A DNA stretch of 64,000 nt from Mycobacterium sp. Aquia_216 (GCF_026723865.1 NZ_CP113529.1:3038001-3102000); one strand, 5' to 3'; shown: positions 1-17,200, numbered from the stretch's first letter. The notes: a model not told the origin generated them from the letters alone. A program made the numbers and translations.

Positions 1-293
1 ACAGCCTGGTCAAGACCGCGATGTTCGGATCGGATCCCAACTGGGGCCGGGTGGTGGCGGCCGTCGGTCTGGCACCGGGAGTCATCATCGATCCCGATCG
101 AATCACCGTGGCGTTCAACGGTTCTGTGGTCTACGCCGACGGCGTCGGAGCCCCGGGCTCACGCGACGTGGATCTGTCGGGGACCGTCATCGACGTCACC
201 GTCGACCTGGGCCTCGGCGACGGCGAGGTCGCCATCCGGACCACCGACCTGTCGCACGCCTACGTCGAAGAGAATTCGGCATACAGCACATGA
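1..293 (+). CDS. argJ: ArgJ, 3' end only (bifunctional ornithine acetyltransferase / N-acetylglutamate synthase)
   Basis: The reading frame is open from the left edge and ends in TGA at 291-293, so only about the last 97 residues are present. The visible part carries the ArgJ C-terminal pattern FGSDPNWGR and the terminal [11 protein letters not shown]. ArgJ moves the acetyl group from N-acetylornithine to glutamate, recycling the acetyl group in the cyclic arginine pathway. The catalytic Thr autocleavage site is outside the window. Its stop overlaps the argB start by 4 bp (ATGA), so the two are probably translationally coupled. The identification rests on this tail and on the argB-D-F-R-G-H genes that follow. 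Confidence 0.93.
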   Translation, partial: SLVKTAMFGSDPNWGRVVAAVGLAPGVIIDPDRITVAFNGSVVYADGVGAPGSRDVDLSGTVIDVTVDLGLGDGEVAIRTTDLSHAYVEENSAYST

Positions 294-1180
294 CGATCAA
301 CAGCGAAGCGTTACCCACCCAGCTCAAGGCGCAAGTGCTTGCCGAAGCCCTGCCCTGGCTCAAGCAACTGCATGGCAAGATCGTCGTCGTCAAATACGGC
401 GGCAATGCGATGACCGACGAGTCGCTGCGCCAGGCGTTCGCCGCCGACATGGCGTTTCTGCGCAACTGCGGTATCCACCCCGTTGTCGTGCACGGCGGCG
501 GACCGCAGATCACCGCCATGCTGCGCCGGCTCGGCATCGACAAGGGTGACTTCAAGGGCGGATTCCGGGTCACCACGCCGGAAGTGCTCGACGTCGCGCG
601 GATGGTGCTGTTCGGACAGGTGGGCCGCGAACTGGTCAACCTGATCAACGCTCACGGACCGTACGCGGTCGGCATCACCGGCGAGGACGCTCAGTTGTTC
701 ACCGCGGTGCGGCGTAGCGTCACCCTCGACGGCGTGGTCACCGACATCGGCCTGGTCGGCGACGTCGATCGGGTCAACACCGCCGCGGTGCTGGATCTGA
801 TTGCGGCACGACGTATTCCGGTGGTGTCGACGCTCGCGCCGGACGCCGAAGGCGTCGTGCACAACATCAACGCCGACACCGCCGCAGCGGCGTTGGCCGA
901 AGCGCTGGGAGCCGAAAAACTGTTGATGCTCACCGATGTAGAGGGCATATATACCGACTGGCCGGATCGCGACTCATTGGTCAGCGAGATCGACACCGCG
1001 AGCTTGACCCAACTGCTGCCCACATTCGAATCCGGCATGATCCCCAAAGTCGAGGCGTGCCTTCGTGCCGTCGCGGGGGGTGTGCCCAGCGCCCACGTCA
1101 TCGACGGCCGGGTCAAACACTGCGTGCTCGTGGAGCTCTTCACGCCCGAGGGCACCGGCACCAAGGTGGTGCCGGCATGA
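290..1180 (+). CDS. argB: N-acetylglutamate kinase
   Basis: ArgB phosphorylates N-acetyl-L-glutamate, the second step of arginine synthesis and usually the arginine feedback point. The 296-residue protein has the amino-acid-kinase fold signatures: KYGGNAM near residue 36, the substrate loop VHGGGPQI near 68, and the nucleotide-binding [11 protein letters not shown] near 211. The [13 protein letters not shown] stretch near the C-terminus is also typical of the family. Length matches the family. The start ATG overlaps the argJ stop. Between its stop and argD lies a MIRU-like repeat rather than a promoter. Confidence 0.96.
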   Translation: MTINSEALPTQLKAQVLAEALPWLKQLHGKIVVVKYGGNAMTDESLRQAFAADMAFLRNCGIHPVVVHGGGPQITAMLRRLGIDKGDFKGGFRVTTPEVLDVARMVLFGQVGRELVNLINAHGPYAVGITGEDAQLFTAVRRSVTLDGVVTDIGLVGDVDRVNTAAVLDLIAARRIPVVSTLAPDAEGVVHNINADTAAAALAEALGAEKLLMLTDVEGIYTDWPDRDSLVSEIDTASLTQLLPTFESGMIPKVEACLRAVAGGVPSAHVIDGRVKHCVLVELFTPEGTGTKVVPA

Positions 1181-1276
1181 GCTGCGCCGGCGACGATGCG
1201 GTGGGGGCACGCGCCCACAAGTCGGAGGTACCCCCGCCCGCTTGCGGGGGACGGAGCGATGATGAGGAGCGGCGCC
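1181..1276 (+). repeat. MIRU-like interspersed repeat, long form (argB/argD junction)
   Basis: This 96-bp non-coding spacer starts with GCGCCGGCGACGATGC, contains a GC-rich hairpin (CCCGC/GCGGG arms around 1238-1252) and ends in GATGAGGAGCGGCGCC. The end supplies the AGGAG ribosome-binding site of argD. The same modules recur at 2468-2515 (short, no hairpin) and 52284-52358 (long). Mycobacterial interspersed repetitive units are known to sit at stop/start junctions inside operons, which is the situation here. The family assignment is from memory of the consensus. Confidence 0.7.
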
Positions 1277-2467
1277 ATGACTGAAGCCGACACCATGCGG
1301 CAGCGGTGGGCAGCCGTGATGATGAACAACTACGGCACCCCGCCGGTGGCCTTGGCCAGTGGCGAGGGTGCGGTGGTCACCGACGTGGACGGCAAGAGCT
1401 ACCTCGACCTGCTCGCCGGCATCGCGGTCAACGTGCTCGGGCATGGCCACCCGACCCTCGTCGAGGCCGTCACGCGGCAGCTGTCGACGCTGGGCCACAC
1501 CTCCAACCTGTATGCCACCGAACCCGGTGTCGCGCTGGCCGAGGAATTGGTCGCCCTGCTGGGCACCGACATCGCGACCCGGGTGTTCTTCTGCAACTCC
1601 GGCACCGAAGCCAACGAAATGGCGTTCAAGCTGTCCCGGCTTACCGGTCGCACGAAATTGGTTGCCGCAGAGGAGGGTTTCCACGGCCGCACGATGGGCT
1701 CGCTGGCGCTGACCGGTCAGCCGGCCAAGCAGGCACCCTTCGAGCCGTTGCCGGGTGACGTCACGCACGTGCCCTATGGCGATGCCGACGCGCTGGCCGC
1801 CGTCGTCGATGGCGACACGGCGGCGGTATTCCTGGAGCCGATCATGGGGGAGAGCGGCGTCGTGGTCCCGCCCGCGGGCTACCTGGCCGCGGCCCGTGCG
1901 ATCACGGCACGGCACGGCGCCCTGCTGGTGCTCGACGAGGTGCAAACCGGAATCGGCCGCACCGGAGCCTTTTTCGCACACCAGCACGACGGCATCACCC
2001 CCGATGTGGTGACCCTGGCCAAGGGGCTCGGCGGCGGACTGCCGATCGGGGCGGTGCTGGTCGTCGGGCCCGTGGCCGACCTGCTGACCCCCGGCCTGCA
2101 CGGCAGCACGTTCGGCGGCAACCCGGTGTGCACCGCCGCCGCACGCGCGGTGCTGAGGGTGCTGGTCGACGACGACCTGATCCGGCGCGCCGAGGTGTTG
2201 GGCAAGTCGCTGCGTCAGGGCATCGAATCGCTCGGCCATCCGCTGATCGACCACACCCGCGGTCGCGGATTGCTGTGCGGCGTGGTGCTCACCGCACCGC
2301 GCGCCAAAGACGTCGAGGCCGCCGCGCGCGACGCCGGATTTCTGGTCAACGCCGCCGCGCCCGACGTCATCCGGTTGGCGCCGCCGCTGGTGATCACCGA
2401 AGCCCAAATCGACAGCTTCATCACCGCGCTGCCTGCCATCCTCGACACCGTCGGCTCCGCGGCATGA
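1277..2467 (+). CDS. argD: Acetylornithine aminotransferase
   Basis: ArgD is a PLP enzyme that converts N-acetylglutamate semialdehyde to N-acetylornithine with glutamate as amino donor. The sequence shows the class III aminotransferase core: the cofactor loop [10 protein letters not shown], the [12 protein letters not shown] motif with the Asp that binds the PLP ring nitrogen, and the Schiff-base lysine in [20 protein letters not shown] follows. I chose ATG 1277 ([11 protein letters not shown]) over the in-frame ATG at 1196. The upstream part lies in the repeat, and AGGAG sits 7 nt before 1277. That gives 396 residues, normal for the family. Confidence 0.95.
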   Translation: MTEADTMRQRWAAVMMNNYGTPPVALASGEGAVVTDVDGKSYLDLLAGIAVNVLGHGHPTLVEAVTRQLSTLGHTSNLYATEPGVALAEELVALLGTDIATRVFFCNSGTEANEMAFKLSRLTGRTKLVAAEEGFHGRTMGSLALTGQPAKQAPFEPLPGDVTHVPYGDADALAAVVDGDTAAVFLEPIMGESGVVVPPAGYLAAARAITARHGALLVLDEVQTGIGRTGAFFAHQHDGITPDVVTLAKGLGGGLPIGAVLVVGPVADLLTPGLHGSTFGGNPVCTAAARAVLRVLVDDDLIRRAEVLGKSLRQGIESLGHPLIDHTRGRGLLCGVVLTAPRAKDVEAAARDAGFLVNAAAPDVIRLAPPLVITEAQIDSFITALPAILDTVGSAA

Positions 2468-3933
<1,466 letters not shown>

Positions 3934-3958
3934 CTTGCTGCGGATTGGAGATTGATTC

Positions 3959-6609
<2,651 letters not shown>

Positions 6610-6760
6610 CTGGCAACACGCAACGCGCGGTTTGCTGTGGCCATTCTCTCAGGTCAGCGGCTTTTGCGGCGCCACCCGCATGGGAGGTTTAAACTCGTAG
6701 ATCTTAGGCACAAGGTTGAACAAGGTCGACCTGCATGCTCGTCGCCGAGGGGTGGGACCA

Positions 6761-7822
6761 ATGAGCGTCGTCGCAGGCGTGTTCGGTGCGTTGCCGCCGT
6801 ACCGTTATTCGCAGCGCGAGCTCACCGACTTTTTCCTCAGCATTCCGGGTTTTGAGGATTACGAAGACATCGTCCGGCAGCTGCACACCAGCGCCAAGGT
6901 CAATAGCCGCCATCTGGTCATGCCGCTGGAGACCTATCCCCGACTGACCGACTTTGGCGTCGCGAATCAGATTTATATCGACAACGCCGTTGAACTGGGC
7001 TGCGAGGCGCTGTCAGGCGCGCTGGACGAGGCGGGCCTCAAACCAAGCGACCTCGATGTGCTGATCACGACGACGGTCACCGGACTCGCGATCCCATCGA
7101 TCGATGCCCGGATCGCCGGGCGGCTCGGGCTGCGCGACGACGTGCGGCGGGTGCCGCTGTTCGGCCTGGGCTGCGTCGCCGGTGCGGCCGGCGTGGCCCG
7201 GCTCCACGACTACCTACGCGGTGCACCCGACGGCGTAGGCGCTTTGATCTCCGTGGAACTCTGCTCGCTGACCTACCCGGGGTACCAGCCCTCGCTGGCC
7301 GGTTTGGTCGGCAGTGCCCTGTTTGCTGACGGGGCGGCATCCGTGGTTGCCGTCGGCGAGCGTCGCGCCGAGCAGATCGGCGCCGGCGGCCCGGACGTCC
7401 TCGATTCGCGCAGCCACCTCTACCCGGACTCACTGCGCACCATGGGATACGACGTCGGCACCGAAGGGTTCGAGCTGGTGCTGTCGAAGGACGTCGCGGC
7501 CGTCGTCGAGCAATACATCGAAGACGACGTCACCCAGTTCCTGGGGGCACACGGCCTCACCGCGCGTGACGTCGGCGCCTTTGTCAGCCACCCCGGCGGT
7601 CCCAAGGTCATCGAGGCGATCACTGCGGCGCTCAGCCTGCCGCCGGACGCCCTGGAACTGACGTGGCGATCGCTTGGCGAGATCGGCAACCTCTCGTCGG
7701 CATCCGTGCTGCATGTCCTGCGTGACACCATCGCCAAGAAGCCGCCGAGCGGTAGCCCGGGCCTGATGCTCGCGATGGGTCCCGGGTTCTGCTCGGAGCT
7801 CGTATTGCTGCGCTGGCACTGA
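6761..7822 (+). CDS. pks10: Type III polyketide synthase, Pks10-like
   Basis: This is a chalcone-synthase-fold homodimeric enzyme that extends an acyl-CoA or acyl-ACP starter with malonyl-CoA and cyclises the product to a pyrone or resorcinol. The catalytic triad is visible: Cys138 in LFGLGCVAG, His277 in VSHPGG and Asn310 in [11 protein letters not shown] 6761 follows GAGGGGTGGG and gives 353 residues, the length I recall for Pks10; the in-frame extension back to 6716 is unlikely. It heads a run of PKS genes in the same order as M. tuberculosis pks10-7-8-17-9-11. A second type III PKS closes the locus at 23874. The starter substrate cannot be read from the sequence. Confidence 0.9.
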   Translation: MSVVAGVFGALPPYRYSQRELTDFFLSIPGFEDYEDIVRQLHTSAKVNSRHLVMPLETYPRLTDFGVANQIYIDNAVELGCEALSGALDEAGLKPSDLDVLITTTVTGLAIPSIDARIAGRLGLRDDVRRVPLFGLGCVAGAAGVARLHDYLRGAPDGVGALISVELCSLTYPGYQPSLAGLVGSALFADGAASVVAVGERRAEQIGAGGPDVLDSRSHLYPDSLRTMGYDVGTEGFELVLSKDVAAVVEQYIEDDVTQFLGAHGLTARDVGAFVSHPGGPKVIEAITAALSLPPDALELTWRSLGEIGNLSSASVLHVLRDTIAKKPPSGSPGLMLAMGPGFCSELVLLRWH

Positions 7823-7865
7823 TGCGGGTGGCGTGTGGACTCGGCCTCGTCTCCTAGTCGGTTGC

Positions 7866-10800
7866 ATGAATAGCACTCCTGAAGAGCTGGTGAAGGCCCT
7901 CCGCACGTCGCTCAAGGAAAACGAGCGGCTGAAGCGGGAGAACCGCGAGTACCTGGCTTTGCTAGCCAAGGAAGCCAACGAGCCGGTGGCCGTGGTCGGG
8001 ATGGCGTGCCGGTATCCGGGCGGAGTGGACTCCCCGGAGGCGTTGTGGGAGATGGTCGTCGAGGGGCGCGATGTCGTGTCCGATTTCCCGGCCGACCGCG
8101 GCTGGGATCTGGCCGGGCTGTTCGACCCCGATCCTGATGCCACCGGCAAGTCGTACAACCGCTGCGGGGGATTCCTCGCGGATGTCGCCGATTTCGATGC
8201 CGCGTTCTTCGGGATCGCGCCCAGCGAGGCGCTGGCGATGGATCCGCAACAGCGCTTGTTACTGGAAGTGTCGTGGGAGGCGTTGGAGCGGGCCGGGATT
8301 GACCCGATCACGCTGCGGGGATCGCCGACGGGCGTGTTCGTCGGCGTATTCCACGGCTCCTATGGGGGCCAGGGACGCGTCCCCGGAGACCTGGAGCGGT
8401 ACGGGCTGCGCGGCTCGACGCTGAGCGTGGCGTCGGGGCGGATCGCGTATTCGCTCGGGCTGGAGGGCCCGGCGGTGTCGGTGGACACCGCGTGTTCGTC
8501 CTCGCTCGTGGCGCTGCACCTGGCCGCGCGGTCGCTGCGATCGGGTGAGTGCGACGCGGCGCTGGTCGGCGGAGTGACGGTGATGGCCACCCCGGCGATG
8601 TTCGTGGAGTTCAGCCGGCAGCGGGCGCTGTCCGTCGACGGCAGGTGCAAGGCGTATGCCGGCGCCGCCGACGGAACCGGGTTCTCCGAGGGCGTCGGAG
8701 CCCTGGTCGTGGAGCGGCTGGCCGACGCGCGGCGGCTGGGACACCGGGTGTTGGCGGTGGTGCGGGGCTCCGCGGTCAACCAGGACGGCGCCTCCAACGG
8801 GCTGGCAACCCCCAACGGCCCCGCGCAGCAGCGGGTGATCCGGTCGGCGCTTCAGAGCGCCCGGCTGGGCACGGCGGACGTGGATCTGGTGGAGGGCCAC
8901 GGGACCGGCACCACGTTGGGCGATCCCATTGAGGCCCAGGCGATCTTGGCGACCTACGGGCAGGGGCGGCCGGCGGATCGGCCGTTGTGGCTGGGGTCGA
9001 TCAAGTCGAACATGGGCCACACGTCGGCGGCGGCGGGAGTTGCCGGTGTGATCAAGATGGTGCAGGCGATGCGCCACGGCGTGATGCCCAAGACGCTGCA
9101 CGTGGATGTGCCGACGCCGCATGTCGATTGGTCGGCGGGCGCGGTGTCGCTGCTGACCGACCAACGTCCGTGGCCGCGAGTGGATCGGCCGCGCCGGGCG
9201 GGGGTGTCGTCATTCGGGATCAGCGGCACGAATGCGCATGTGATCTTAGAACAAGCTCCTGCACAAGCTCCCGCACCGACTCCGCCGCCGGAAAGCGTCG
9301 ATAGCGACCTGCCGTCGGCTCCGTGGGTGTTGTCGGCCCGTTCCGCCGAGGCGCTGGCGGGTCAAGCGCAGCGGTTGCTGGCTCACGTGCAGGCCGATCA
9401 GCAGCTCGATGTGGCCGACGTGGGATGGTCGCTGGTCTCGACCCGCTCGGCGTTCGAGCATCGGGCCGTGGTGGTCGGTGCTCGCGACGAGCTGCTGGCG
9501 GGGCTGACCGGATTGGCCGGCGGCGAGCCGGGCGCCAACGTCGTGGCGGGGCGCGCCCAGGCGGTCGGCAAGACGGTGTTCGTGTTTCCCGGTCAAGGCT
9601 CGCAGTGGATCGGTATGGGAGCCGATTTACTGGAAACCTCAACGGTATTCGCCGAGCAGCTGAACCGGTGCGACAAGGTGCTCGGCGAGCATGTGGAGTG
9701 GTCCCTGATCGATGTGATCCGTGGTGCGGCGGGTGCCCCGGGACTCGATCGGGTGGATGTCGTGCAGCCGGTGCTCTGGGCGATGATGGTGTCGCTAGCC
9801 GAGTTGTGGCGCTCGGTGGGCGTGCATCCCGACGCGGTCATCGGCCACTCCCAGGGCGAGATCGCGGCGGCCTACGTGGCCGGTGCGCTGTCGCTGGAAG
9901 ATGCCGCTCGGGTGGTGGCGTTGCGCAGCCGGCTGTTGGTGCAGTTGTCGGGCGCCGGGGGCATGGTCTCGCTGGCCTGCGGCCTGGCCCGGGCACACGA
10001 GCTGGTGGCACCGTCGGGCGATCGGCTCAATATCGCTGCGGTCAACGGTGTTTCGGCGATTGTCGTGTCCGGTGAGGTGAACGCCCTGGACGAGCTTATC
10101 CGGCGTTGTGAGGGTGCCGACGTGCGTGCCCGCCGGATCGACGTCGACTATGCCTCGCACTCGGCGCAGGTCGACGCGATTCGCGAGTCGCTTGCCGGGG
10201 CCCTGAGCGGCATCGAGCCACGATCCTCCTCGGTCACCTTCTTCTCCACCGTCACCGGTGAGCCCATCGACACCGCCGGACTCAACGCCGACTACTGGTA
10301 CCGCAGCATCCGCCACACAGTGCAATTCGAACAGGCGGTGCGCACCGCCAGCGACGCCGGGTATCGGGTGTTCATCGAGTGCAGCCCGCATCCGGTGTTG
10401 ATCGCGGGCATCGAAGACACGGTTAGCGATCGGAACCTCGCCGATGCCGTCGTCATTCCGTCGCTGGGCCGCGACAATGGCGGCCTGGATCGGTTTTGGT
10501 TGTCGGCGGGTCAGGCCCACGTCGCGGGTGTGGCGGTGGACTGGCACGCGGTGTTCCCCGGTGCCCGTCACGTCGAGTTGCCGACGTATGCGTTCCAGGG
10601 TCGACGATTCTGGTTGCCGCCGTTAGGCATTGGTGGCGGTGATCTGGGTGGTCTGGGCCTGGCCGGGGCCGAGCACGGCTTGCTGGGTGCGGTGGTGCAG
10701 CGACCCGACTCCGGCGCGGTGGTGCTGACCGGTCGGCTGTCGTTGGCGGCCCAGCCGTGGCTGGCCGATCACGTCGTCGACGGCGTGGTGTTGTTCCCCG

Positions 10801-13800
10801 GCGCCGGGTTCGTGGAGTTGGCGTTGCGGGCCGGCGATGAGGTCGGCTGCTCGGTGGTCGATGAGCTGACGCTGTCCGCTCCGCTGCTGTTGCCGGCGGT
10901 CGACGGGGTCCAGGTGCAGGTCGTGGTGGGTGCCGCGGCTAGTTCGGGACGTCGTTCCCTATCGGTGTATTCGCATGGCTTGCAACCTGATTCGGAATGG
11001 ATACGGCACGCCGAGGGCGCCTTGAGTACCGGATCGGGCAACACGGCCGCCGACCTGTCGGTCTGGCCGCCGGTGGGAGCGGTCGCGGTGGACGTGGCCG
11101 ACGCGTACGAGCAGCTGACGCGGCGTGGTTACGAGTACGGTCCGGCGTTTCAGGGGCTGCAGGCCATGTGGCGCCTCGGCAATGAGGTCTTCGCCGAAGT
11201 CGCCGTGCCCGAGGTCGCCGGTGTCAGCAGGGTCGACAGTTTCGGTATCCATCCGGTGCTGGTGGATGCGGCGCTGCACGCGATGGGCGTGGTGGGCGAT
11301 CAGGCCGAGACGATGCTGCCGTTCTCCTGGCAGGGAGTGTGTCTGCACGCCGCCGGCGCGTCGCGGGCGCGGGTCCGGATCGCGCCGGTGGGCGTGAGCG
11401 CGGTGTCGGTGGACCTCGCCGACGGGACGGGCCTGCCGATTCTATCGGTGCGCGAATTGGTGGTTCGGCCGGTCGCGGCGGCGCAACTGACTGCGGCGGC
11501 CGCGGCCCCGGCCGGTGGTGGACTGTATGAAGTGGTTTGGTCGCCGGTGTCGTGGGGGCCCACTGTTGTTGCTGGTGAGGTCACGGTGTGGGAGCCGGGT
11601 TCGGTTGCTGGTGATGTGGTCGGGTCGGTGTATGCGGCCTGTCATGAGGTGTTGGGTGTGTTGCAGTTGTGGCTGGCTGGTGAGGGTGCGGGGGCGTTGG
11701 TCGTGCTGACTCGTGGTGCGGTGGGGTTGGCGGGTGAGGTTGTCGCGGATCTGGCGGGTGCGGCGGTCTGGGGGTTGGTGCGTTCGGCGCAGGCCGAGCG
11801 GCCGGGGCGGGTGGTGTTGGTCGATTCGGACGGGTCGTTGGACGTCGCGGACGTCGTCGCCTGCGGTGAGCCGCAAGTGGTGGTGCGTTCCGGCGTCGCG
11901 CACGCCGCTCGGTTGACCCCGGCGCGCTCGGTGTCGGCACTGCCGGCGGGGCAGTGGCGGATGAGCGTTGGTGGCGGCGGCACGTTGGAGGATTTGGTGG
12001 TGCGACCGCTTCCTCGCGCGGAGTTGGCGGCCGGCCAGGTCCGGGTGGCGGTGGCCGCTGTCGGGGTGAACTTCCGGGATGTGCTGGTGGCGTTGGGGAT
12101 GTACCCGGGCGGGGGTGAGCTCGGGGCTGAAGGCGCGGGAGTGGTGCTCGAGGTCGGATCCGGAGTCCGCGGGCTGTCGGTCGGCGATGCGGTGTTGGGT
12201 TTGGTGGGTGTCGTCGGTTCTGAGGCGGTGGTGGATGCGCGGTTGGTGACCGCGGTGCCACCCGGGTGGTCGTCGATACAGGCCGCGAGTGTGCCGGTGG
12301 TGTTTTTGACGGCGTTGTACGGGTTGTCGGTGCTGGCCGGGCTCAAGGCCGGTGAGCGGGTGTTGGTGCATGCTGCCACGGGTGGGGTCGGGATGGCGGC
12401 CGTGCAGCTGGCTCGGCATTGGGGTGCCGAGGTATTCGCGACTGCGAGCCGTGGTAAGTGGGACACGTTGCGCGCGATGGGGTTTGATGACGATCATATC
12501 GGGGATAGCCGGACCCTGGATTTCGAGGGCAAGTTTCTGGTGACTACCGGTGGTGCCGGGGTCGATGTGGTGCTCAACTCGCTGGCCGGGGATTTCCTGG
12601 ATGCCTCGTTGCGATTGCTGGTTGGTGGGGGGCGCTTCATCGAGATGGGCAAGACTGACCTTCGCGACCCGGATGCTATGCCGGAGGGGGTGTACTACCG
12701 GGCGTTCGACTTGATGGAGGCCGGCCCGGCTCTCATCGCGTCGATGTTGTCCGACTTGATGACGATGTTCGATGCGGGTGTGTTGAAGCCGTTGCCGGTC
12801 AAGGTGTTTGACGTGCGCTGTGCCTCGTCGGCGTATCGGTTCGTCAGCCAGGCCCGCCACACCGGCAAGGTAGTCCTCGGGATCCCCGACGGCCCGGACG
12901 ATCCGGTGCTGGCGAGTTCGGGCGGCGGATTGACCGGCGGCAGCGTGTTGATCACCGGCGGCACCGGGATGGCGGGCTCGGCCATCGCGGCGCATTTGGT
13001 GGCGCGTTACGGGGTGGCCCATGTGGTGTTGGTCAGCCGCAGTGGCCCCGACGGAGCCGGGGTAGCGGAGCTCACGGACCGGCTCACCGAAGCCGGCGCC
13101 GAGGTTTCGGTCGTCGCCTGTGATGTGGCCGACCGGGATGCGTTGGCGGCGCTGATCGCCGGGCTACCGGCCGCATATCCGTTGAGGGGTGTGTTCCACG
13201 CCGCGGGACTACTCGATGACGGGTTGATCGCGTCGTTGACCCCGGACCGGGTCGATACGGTGTTGCGGGCCAAGGTGGATGGCGCCTGGAATTTGCACGA
13301 ACTCACCCGGGATATGGATATGGATCTGTCGGCGTTCGTGCTGTTCTCCTCGATGGCGGGCATCGTGGGTTCCCCGGGCCAGGGCAACTATGCCGCGGCG
13401 AACAGCTTCCTGGACGGCTTGGCCGCTTCGCGCCGGGCCCAGGGCCTGCCCGGGTTATCGGTGGCCTGGGGACTGTGGGAACAGGCCAGCGCCATGACCC
13501 AACACCTCGACGAGCGTGACATATCCCGGATGAGCCGAATCGGGCTCGCCCCCATGCCAACCGAGCAGGCGCTGCGATTGTTCGATACCGCGATGCTGGC
13601 CGAACGTCCGGCGATGGTCGCCGCCCGCATCGACCCCCGCGCGCTGGCCGACAACGGAGCCACACTGCCCCCGCTGCTGAGTCAGCTGGTCGCCCGCCCG
13701 ATTCGACGGGTCATCGACGAGACCGACACCACCTCCGCTTCGACGACCAGCCTCGTCGCCCGCCTGCAGGGCCTGTCCGCCGAGCAGCGGCACAGCGAAC

Positions 13801-14282
13801 TGGTGGACCTCGTCTCCCGCAACGCCGCCACCGTGCTGGGCCGCCCGAATGCCGGGGACATCAACGCGGGAAGCGTCTTCCAAGACCTCGGGTTCGACTC
13901 CCTGACGGCCGTGGAACTGCGCAACCGTCTCAAAACCGCGACCGGACTGACCCTTTCGCCGACACTGATCTTCGACTACCCGACACCGATCGTGCTGGCC
14001 GAGCATCTCGACACCCGGCTGGTGGTGCCCCCGACACTCGCCGAGCAGCCCGACCTGATGGCCCGCTTCAACGACATCACCCGGGAGCTACAAACGCTGC
14101 TGAACCAACCGGATTGGCAGCCCGAAGACGCTCCGCATCTGACCACCCGCATCCAGACCCTGCTGACCACGCTCAGCGCCCACCTGGATCCGCACGACGA
14201 GCAGGAAGCCGATGACGACGACATCCACAGTGCTAGCGAGAGCGAACTGTTCGCCATCCTCGACGAAGAACTCGGCTCGTAA
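7866..14282 (+). CDS. pks7: Type I modular PKS, Pks7-like: KS-AT(methylmalonyl)-DH-ER-KR-ACP
   Basis: One complete, fully reducing module of 2138 residues. An N-terminal coiled-coil docking segment (about 1-37) precedes the KS (39-462; Cys210 in DTACSSS). The AT (about 568-860) has Ser662 in GHSQG and YASH at 762-765, the signature for methylmalonyl-CoA. The DH has HxxxGxxxxP with His969 and the partner Asp1134. The ER (about 1365-1670) has [11 protein letters not shown]. The KR (about 1690-1880) has TGGTGMAG and an LDD motif, typical of B-type ketoreductases. The ACP serine is Ser2012. The tail ends in [12 protein letters not shown], like a C-terminal docking peptide, and no thioesterase is present. 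I chose ATG 7866 (MNSTPEELV), although its ribosome-binding site is weak. Its ER/KR DNA is almost identical to that of the next gene. Confidence 0.9.
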   Translation: MNSTPEELVKALRTSLKENERLKRENREYLALLAKEANEPVAVVGMACRYPGGVDSPEALWEMVVEGRDVVSDFPADRGWDLAGLFDPDPDATGKSYNRCGGFLADVADFDAAFFGIAPSEALAMDPQQRLLLEVSWEALERAGIDPITLRGSPTGVFVGVFHGSYGGQGRVPGDLERYGLRGSTLSVASGRIAYSLGLEGPAVSVDTACSSSLVALHLAARSLRSGECDAALVGGVTVMATPAMFVEFSRQRALSVDGRCKAYAGAADGTGFSEGVGALVVERLADARRLGHRVLAVVRGSAVNQDGASNGLATPNGPAQQRVIRSALQSARLGTADVDLVEGHGTGTTLGDPIEAQAILATYGQGRPADRPLWLGSIKSNMGHTSAAAGVAGVIKMVQAMRHGVMPKTLHVDVPTPHVDWSAGAVSLLTDQRPWPRVDRPRRAGVSSFGISGTNAHVILEQAPAQAPAPTPPPESVDSDLPSAPWVLSARSAEALAGQAQRLLAHVQADQQLDVADVGWSLVSTRSAFEHRAVVVGARDELLAGLTGLAGGEPGANVVAGRAQAVGKTVFVFPGQGSQWIGMGADLLETSTVFAEQLNRCDKVLGEHVEWSLIDVIRGAAGAPGLDRVDVVQPVLWAMMVSLAELWRSVGVHPDAVIGHSQGEIAAAYVAGALSLEDAARVVALRSRLLVQLSGAGGMVSLACGLARAHELVAPSGDRLNIAAVNGVSAIVVSGEVNALDELIRRCEGADVRARRIDVDYASHSAQVDAIRESLAGALSGIEPRSSSVTFFSTVTGEPIDTAGLNADYWYRSIRHTVQFEQAVRTASDAGYRVFIECSPHPVLIAGIEDTVSDRNLADAVVIPSLGRDNGGLDRFWLSAGQAHVAGVAVDWHAVFPGARHVELPTYAFQGRRFWLPPLGIGGGDLGGLGLAGAEHGLLGAVVQRPDSGAVVLTGRLSLAAQPWLADHVVDGVVLFPGAGFVELALRAGDEVGCSVVDELTLSAPLLLPAVDGVQVQVVVGAAASSGRRSLSVYSHGLQPDSEWIRHAEGALSTGSGNTAADLSVWPPVGAVAVDVADAYEQLTRRGYEYGPAFQGLQAMWRLGNEVFAEVAVPEVAGVSRVDSFGIHPVLVDAALHAMGVVGDQAETMLPFSWQGVCLHAAGASRARVRIAPVGVSAVSVDLADGTGLPILSVRELVVRPVAAAQLTAAAAAPAGGGLYEVVWSPVSWGPTVVAGEVTVWEPGSVAGDVVGSVYAACHEVLGVLQLWLAGEGAGALVVLTRGAVGLAGEVVADLAGAAVWGLVRSAQAERPGRVVLVDSDGSLDVADVVACGEPQVVVRSGVAHAARLTPARSVSALPAGQWRMSVGGGGTLEDLVVRPLPRAELAAGQVRVAVAAVGVNFRDVLVALGMYPGGGELGAEGAGVVLEVGSGVRGLSVGDAVLGLVGVVGSEAVVDARLVTAVPPGWSSIQAASVPVVFLTALYGLSVLAGLKAGERVLVHAATGGVGMAAVQLARHWGAEVFATASRGKWDTLRAMGFDDDHIGDSRTLDFEGKFLVTTGGAGVDVVLNSLAGDFLDASLRLLVGGGRFIEMGKTDLRDPDAMPEGVYYRAFDLMEAGPALIASMLSDLMTMFDAGVLKPLPVKVFDVRCASSAYRFVSQARHTGKVVLGIPDGPDDPVLASSGGGLTGGSVLITGGTGMAGSAIAAHLVARYGVAHVVLVSRSGPDGAGVAELTDRLTEAGAEVSVVACDVADRDALAALIAGLPAAYPLRGVFHAAGLLDDGLIASLTPDRVDTVLRAKVDGAWNLHELTRDMDMDLSAFVLFSSMAGIVGSPGQGNYAAANSFLDGLAASRRAQGLPGLSVAWGLWEQASAMTQHLDERDISRMSRIGLAPMPTEQALRLFDTAMLAERPAMVAARIDPRALADNGATLPPLLSQLVARPIRRVIDETDTTSASTTSLVARLQGLSAEQRHSELVDLVSRNAATVLGRPNAGDINAGSVFQDLGFDSLTAVELRNRLKTATGLTLSPTLIFDYPTPIVLAEHLDTRLVVPPTLAEQPDLMARFNDITRELQTLLNQPDWQPEDAPHLTTRIQTLLTTLSAHLDPHDEQEADDDDIHSASESELFAILDEELGS
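11513..13537 (+). repeat. 2.0-kb near-identical direct repeat, copy A (ER/KR region of the pks7-like gene)
   Basis: From 11513 to 13537 the DNA matches 17893-19917 at a constant offset of 6380 bp. I count seven mismatches (11554, 13217, 13224, two in the Leu codon near 13455 and two at 13509-13510). The run 11555-13216 shows none. It covers the end of the DH linker, all of the ER and most of the KR. Flanking KS, AT and ACP regions are clearly diverged. Confidence 0.93.
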
Positions 14283-14299
14283 GACGCCAAGGAGCACCC

Positions 14300-17200
14300 G
14301 TGTCGGATACCGACAAACATCTTGACTACCTGAAGCGGCTCACCGCAGATCTGCGGCGCACGCGGCGGCGGGTGGCAGAGCTGGAAGGCAAGCTGTCCGA
14401 GCCGGTGGCGGTGGTGGGGATGGCATGCCGGTACCCGGGGGGTGTGGATTCACCGGAGGCCTTGTGGGACATGGTGGTCGAGGGCCGCGATGCCGTGTCG
14501 GATTTTCCCTCCGACCGCGGCTGGGACGTGGCGGGTTTGTACGATCCCGACCCCGACGCCCCGGGCAAGATGTACGTCCGTCAGGGTTCATTTCTCGCCG
14601 ACGCCGGTGATTTCGATGCCGGGTTTTTCGGCGTCGGCCCCAGCGAGGCGCTGGCGATGGATCCACAGCAGCGGCTGATGCTGGAGCTGTCGTGGGAAGC
14701 CTTGGAGCGCACCGGAATTGACCCACTGCGGTTACGTGGTTCGGCGACGGGTGTGTTCGCCGGTGTGATTCATGCCGGCTACGGCGGCCAGGTGGAGGGC
14801 GAGCTGGAGGGCTACGGGCTCACCGGTTCGACGTTGAGCGTGGCCTCGGGCCGGGTGTCGTATGTGCTGGGCCTGGAAGGCCCGGCGGTGTCGGTGGATA
14901 CGGCGTGTTCGTCGTCGCTGGTGGCGTTGCATCTGGCTGCGCAGTCGCTGCGGTCGGGCGAATGCGACCTGGCCCTGGTCGGCGGCGTCACGGTGATGGC
15001 AACGCCGGCGGCCTTCGTCGAATTCAGCCGCCAGCGGGCCCTGGCCACCGATGGCCGGTGCAAGGTGTACGCCGGCGCGGCCGATGGCACCGCATGGTCG
15101 GAGGGCGCCGGAGTCCTGGTGGTGGAACGCCTTGCCGACGCGCGGCGAGCCGGGCACCCGGTCCTGGCGCTGGTACGCGGTACCGCCGTCAATCAGGACG
15201 GCGCCTCCAACGGGTTGACCGCCCCGAATGGGCCTTCCCAGCAACGCGTTATCCGCACCGCACTGGCCAGCGCGGGCCTGACCGCGGCCGACGTCGACGT
15301 GGTCGAGGGGCACGGCACCGGGACCGTGCTGGGCGACCCGATCGAGGCGCAAGCGTTGTTGGCGACCTACGGTCAAGACCGGCCGGCGGACCGCCCACTG
15401 TGGCTGGGGTCGATCAAATCCAACATCGGTCACACCTCGGCGGCCGCGGGCGTGGCCGGGGTAATCAAAATGATCGAGGCTATCCAGCACGAGGTACTGC
15501 CGCAGACGCTGCACGTGGATGTGCCTTCCCCACATGTGGATTGGTCAGCGGGCGCGGTGTCGCTCTTGACGGAATCGCGCGTGTGGCCGAGCGGGGATCG
15601 TCCGCGCCGGGCCGGGGTGTCGTCGTTCGGGATCAGCGGGACGAACGCCCACGTGATCATCGAACAACCACCAACCATCGAAGCCGAAAGTGTTGCGGCT
15701 GAATTGCATCCGAGGGAGACCGCCTGGGTGCTGTCGGCGCGCTCCGAGCAGGCGCTGTCCAACCAGGCCAGGCGGCTGCTTGCGCACGTGACCGGTAGCG
15801 CGGAGCTGAGGCCGGTAGATGTCGCGTGGTCGTTGGCGACGACGCGTGCGGTATTCGACTATCGGGCCGTGGTGGTCGGCGCGAACCGGGACAGCTTGGT
15901 GACGGGGTTGACCGAGTTGGCCGCCGGTGAGCCGGGCGCTGGCGTCGTCGCAGGGCGGGTCCGCTCGGCGGGAAAGACAGTGTTCGTTTTTCCCGGCCAG
16001 GGGGCCCAGTGGCTGGGGATGGGCCGACAGCTCTACGAGCATTTCCCGCAGTTCGCGCAGGCGTTTGACGAGGCGGTGGCCGCGTTGGACCCGCATCTGC
16101 GGTTGCCGCTGCGGCAGGTGATCTGGGGCGACGACCCCGCGCTGTTGCAGAGCACGGAGTTCGCGCAGCCGGCCCTGTTTGCTGCCGAGGTCGCGATGGC
16201 GGCGTTGCTCGGGCACTGGGGTGTGCTCCCCGACGTGGTGACGGGCCATTCCGTGGGCGAGATCACCGCGGCCCACGTGGCCGGCGTGCTGTCGCTTGCG
16301 GATGCGGCCAAAGTGGTTGCGGGGCGCGGCCGGTTGATGGCGGCGCTGCCGCCCGGCGGCGCGATGGTCGCGGTAGCCGTCAGCGAGGCGGAAGTATCGC
16401 CGTCGCTGACCGATGAGGTGAATCTCGCGGCGGTCAACGCCCCCAAGGCGGTGGTGATCTCGGGTCCCGACGCCGCGGTCACCGCGGTGGCAGACGGGCT
16501 GGCCCAGCAGGGCCGCCGAGTGCACCGATTGGAGGTTTCGCACGCGTTTCATTCCTCGCTGATGGAGCCGATGCTCGAGGAGTTCGCACAATTGATGGCC
16601 GGAGTGTCGGCTGCACGCCCGCGAATAGGGTTGGTATCCAACCTGACTGGACAATTAGCCGGCCCCGAGTACGGATCGCCGCAATACTGGGTCGATCACG
16701 TGCGCCGGCCGGTGCGTTTCGGCGATGGGGTGCGGGCCGCCGAGTCCTTGGGTGCCCGGGTTTTCGTCGAGGTCGGGCCGGGCCGCGGCCTCACCGCGGC
16801 CGTCGAGCAATCCTTGGCCACCGAGCAGGCGACATCGGTGGTCACGCTGGCCAAAGATCGCCCCGAAGCGGAATCGGCGCTCGCGGCGCTCGGGCGGTTG
16901 TTCACCATCGGTGTCTCAGTGGATTGGCCCGCGGCGGTCGGAGACGGCCAGCGAGTCGAGTTGCCGACGTACGGCTTTATCCGGCAGCGGTTCTGGCTTC
17001 CTCCCGGAGCGGTGGGCTCGGGCAATGTCAGCAGTGTCGGCTTGGCCCGGGCCGCGCATCCGCTGCTGGGCGCGGTGGTGGAGCGGCCCGACACGGGTGG
17101 CGTGGTGCTGACCGGCTCGTTGTCCGTCGGCGGATCGCCCTGGCTGGCCGATCACGTCGTCGACGGCGTGGTGTTGTTCCCCGGCGCCGGGTTCGTGGAG

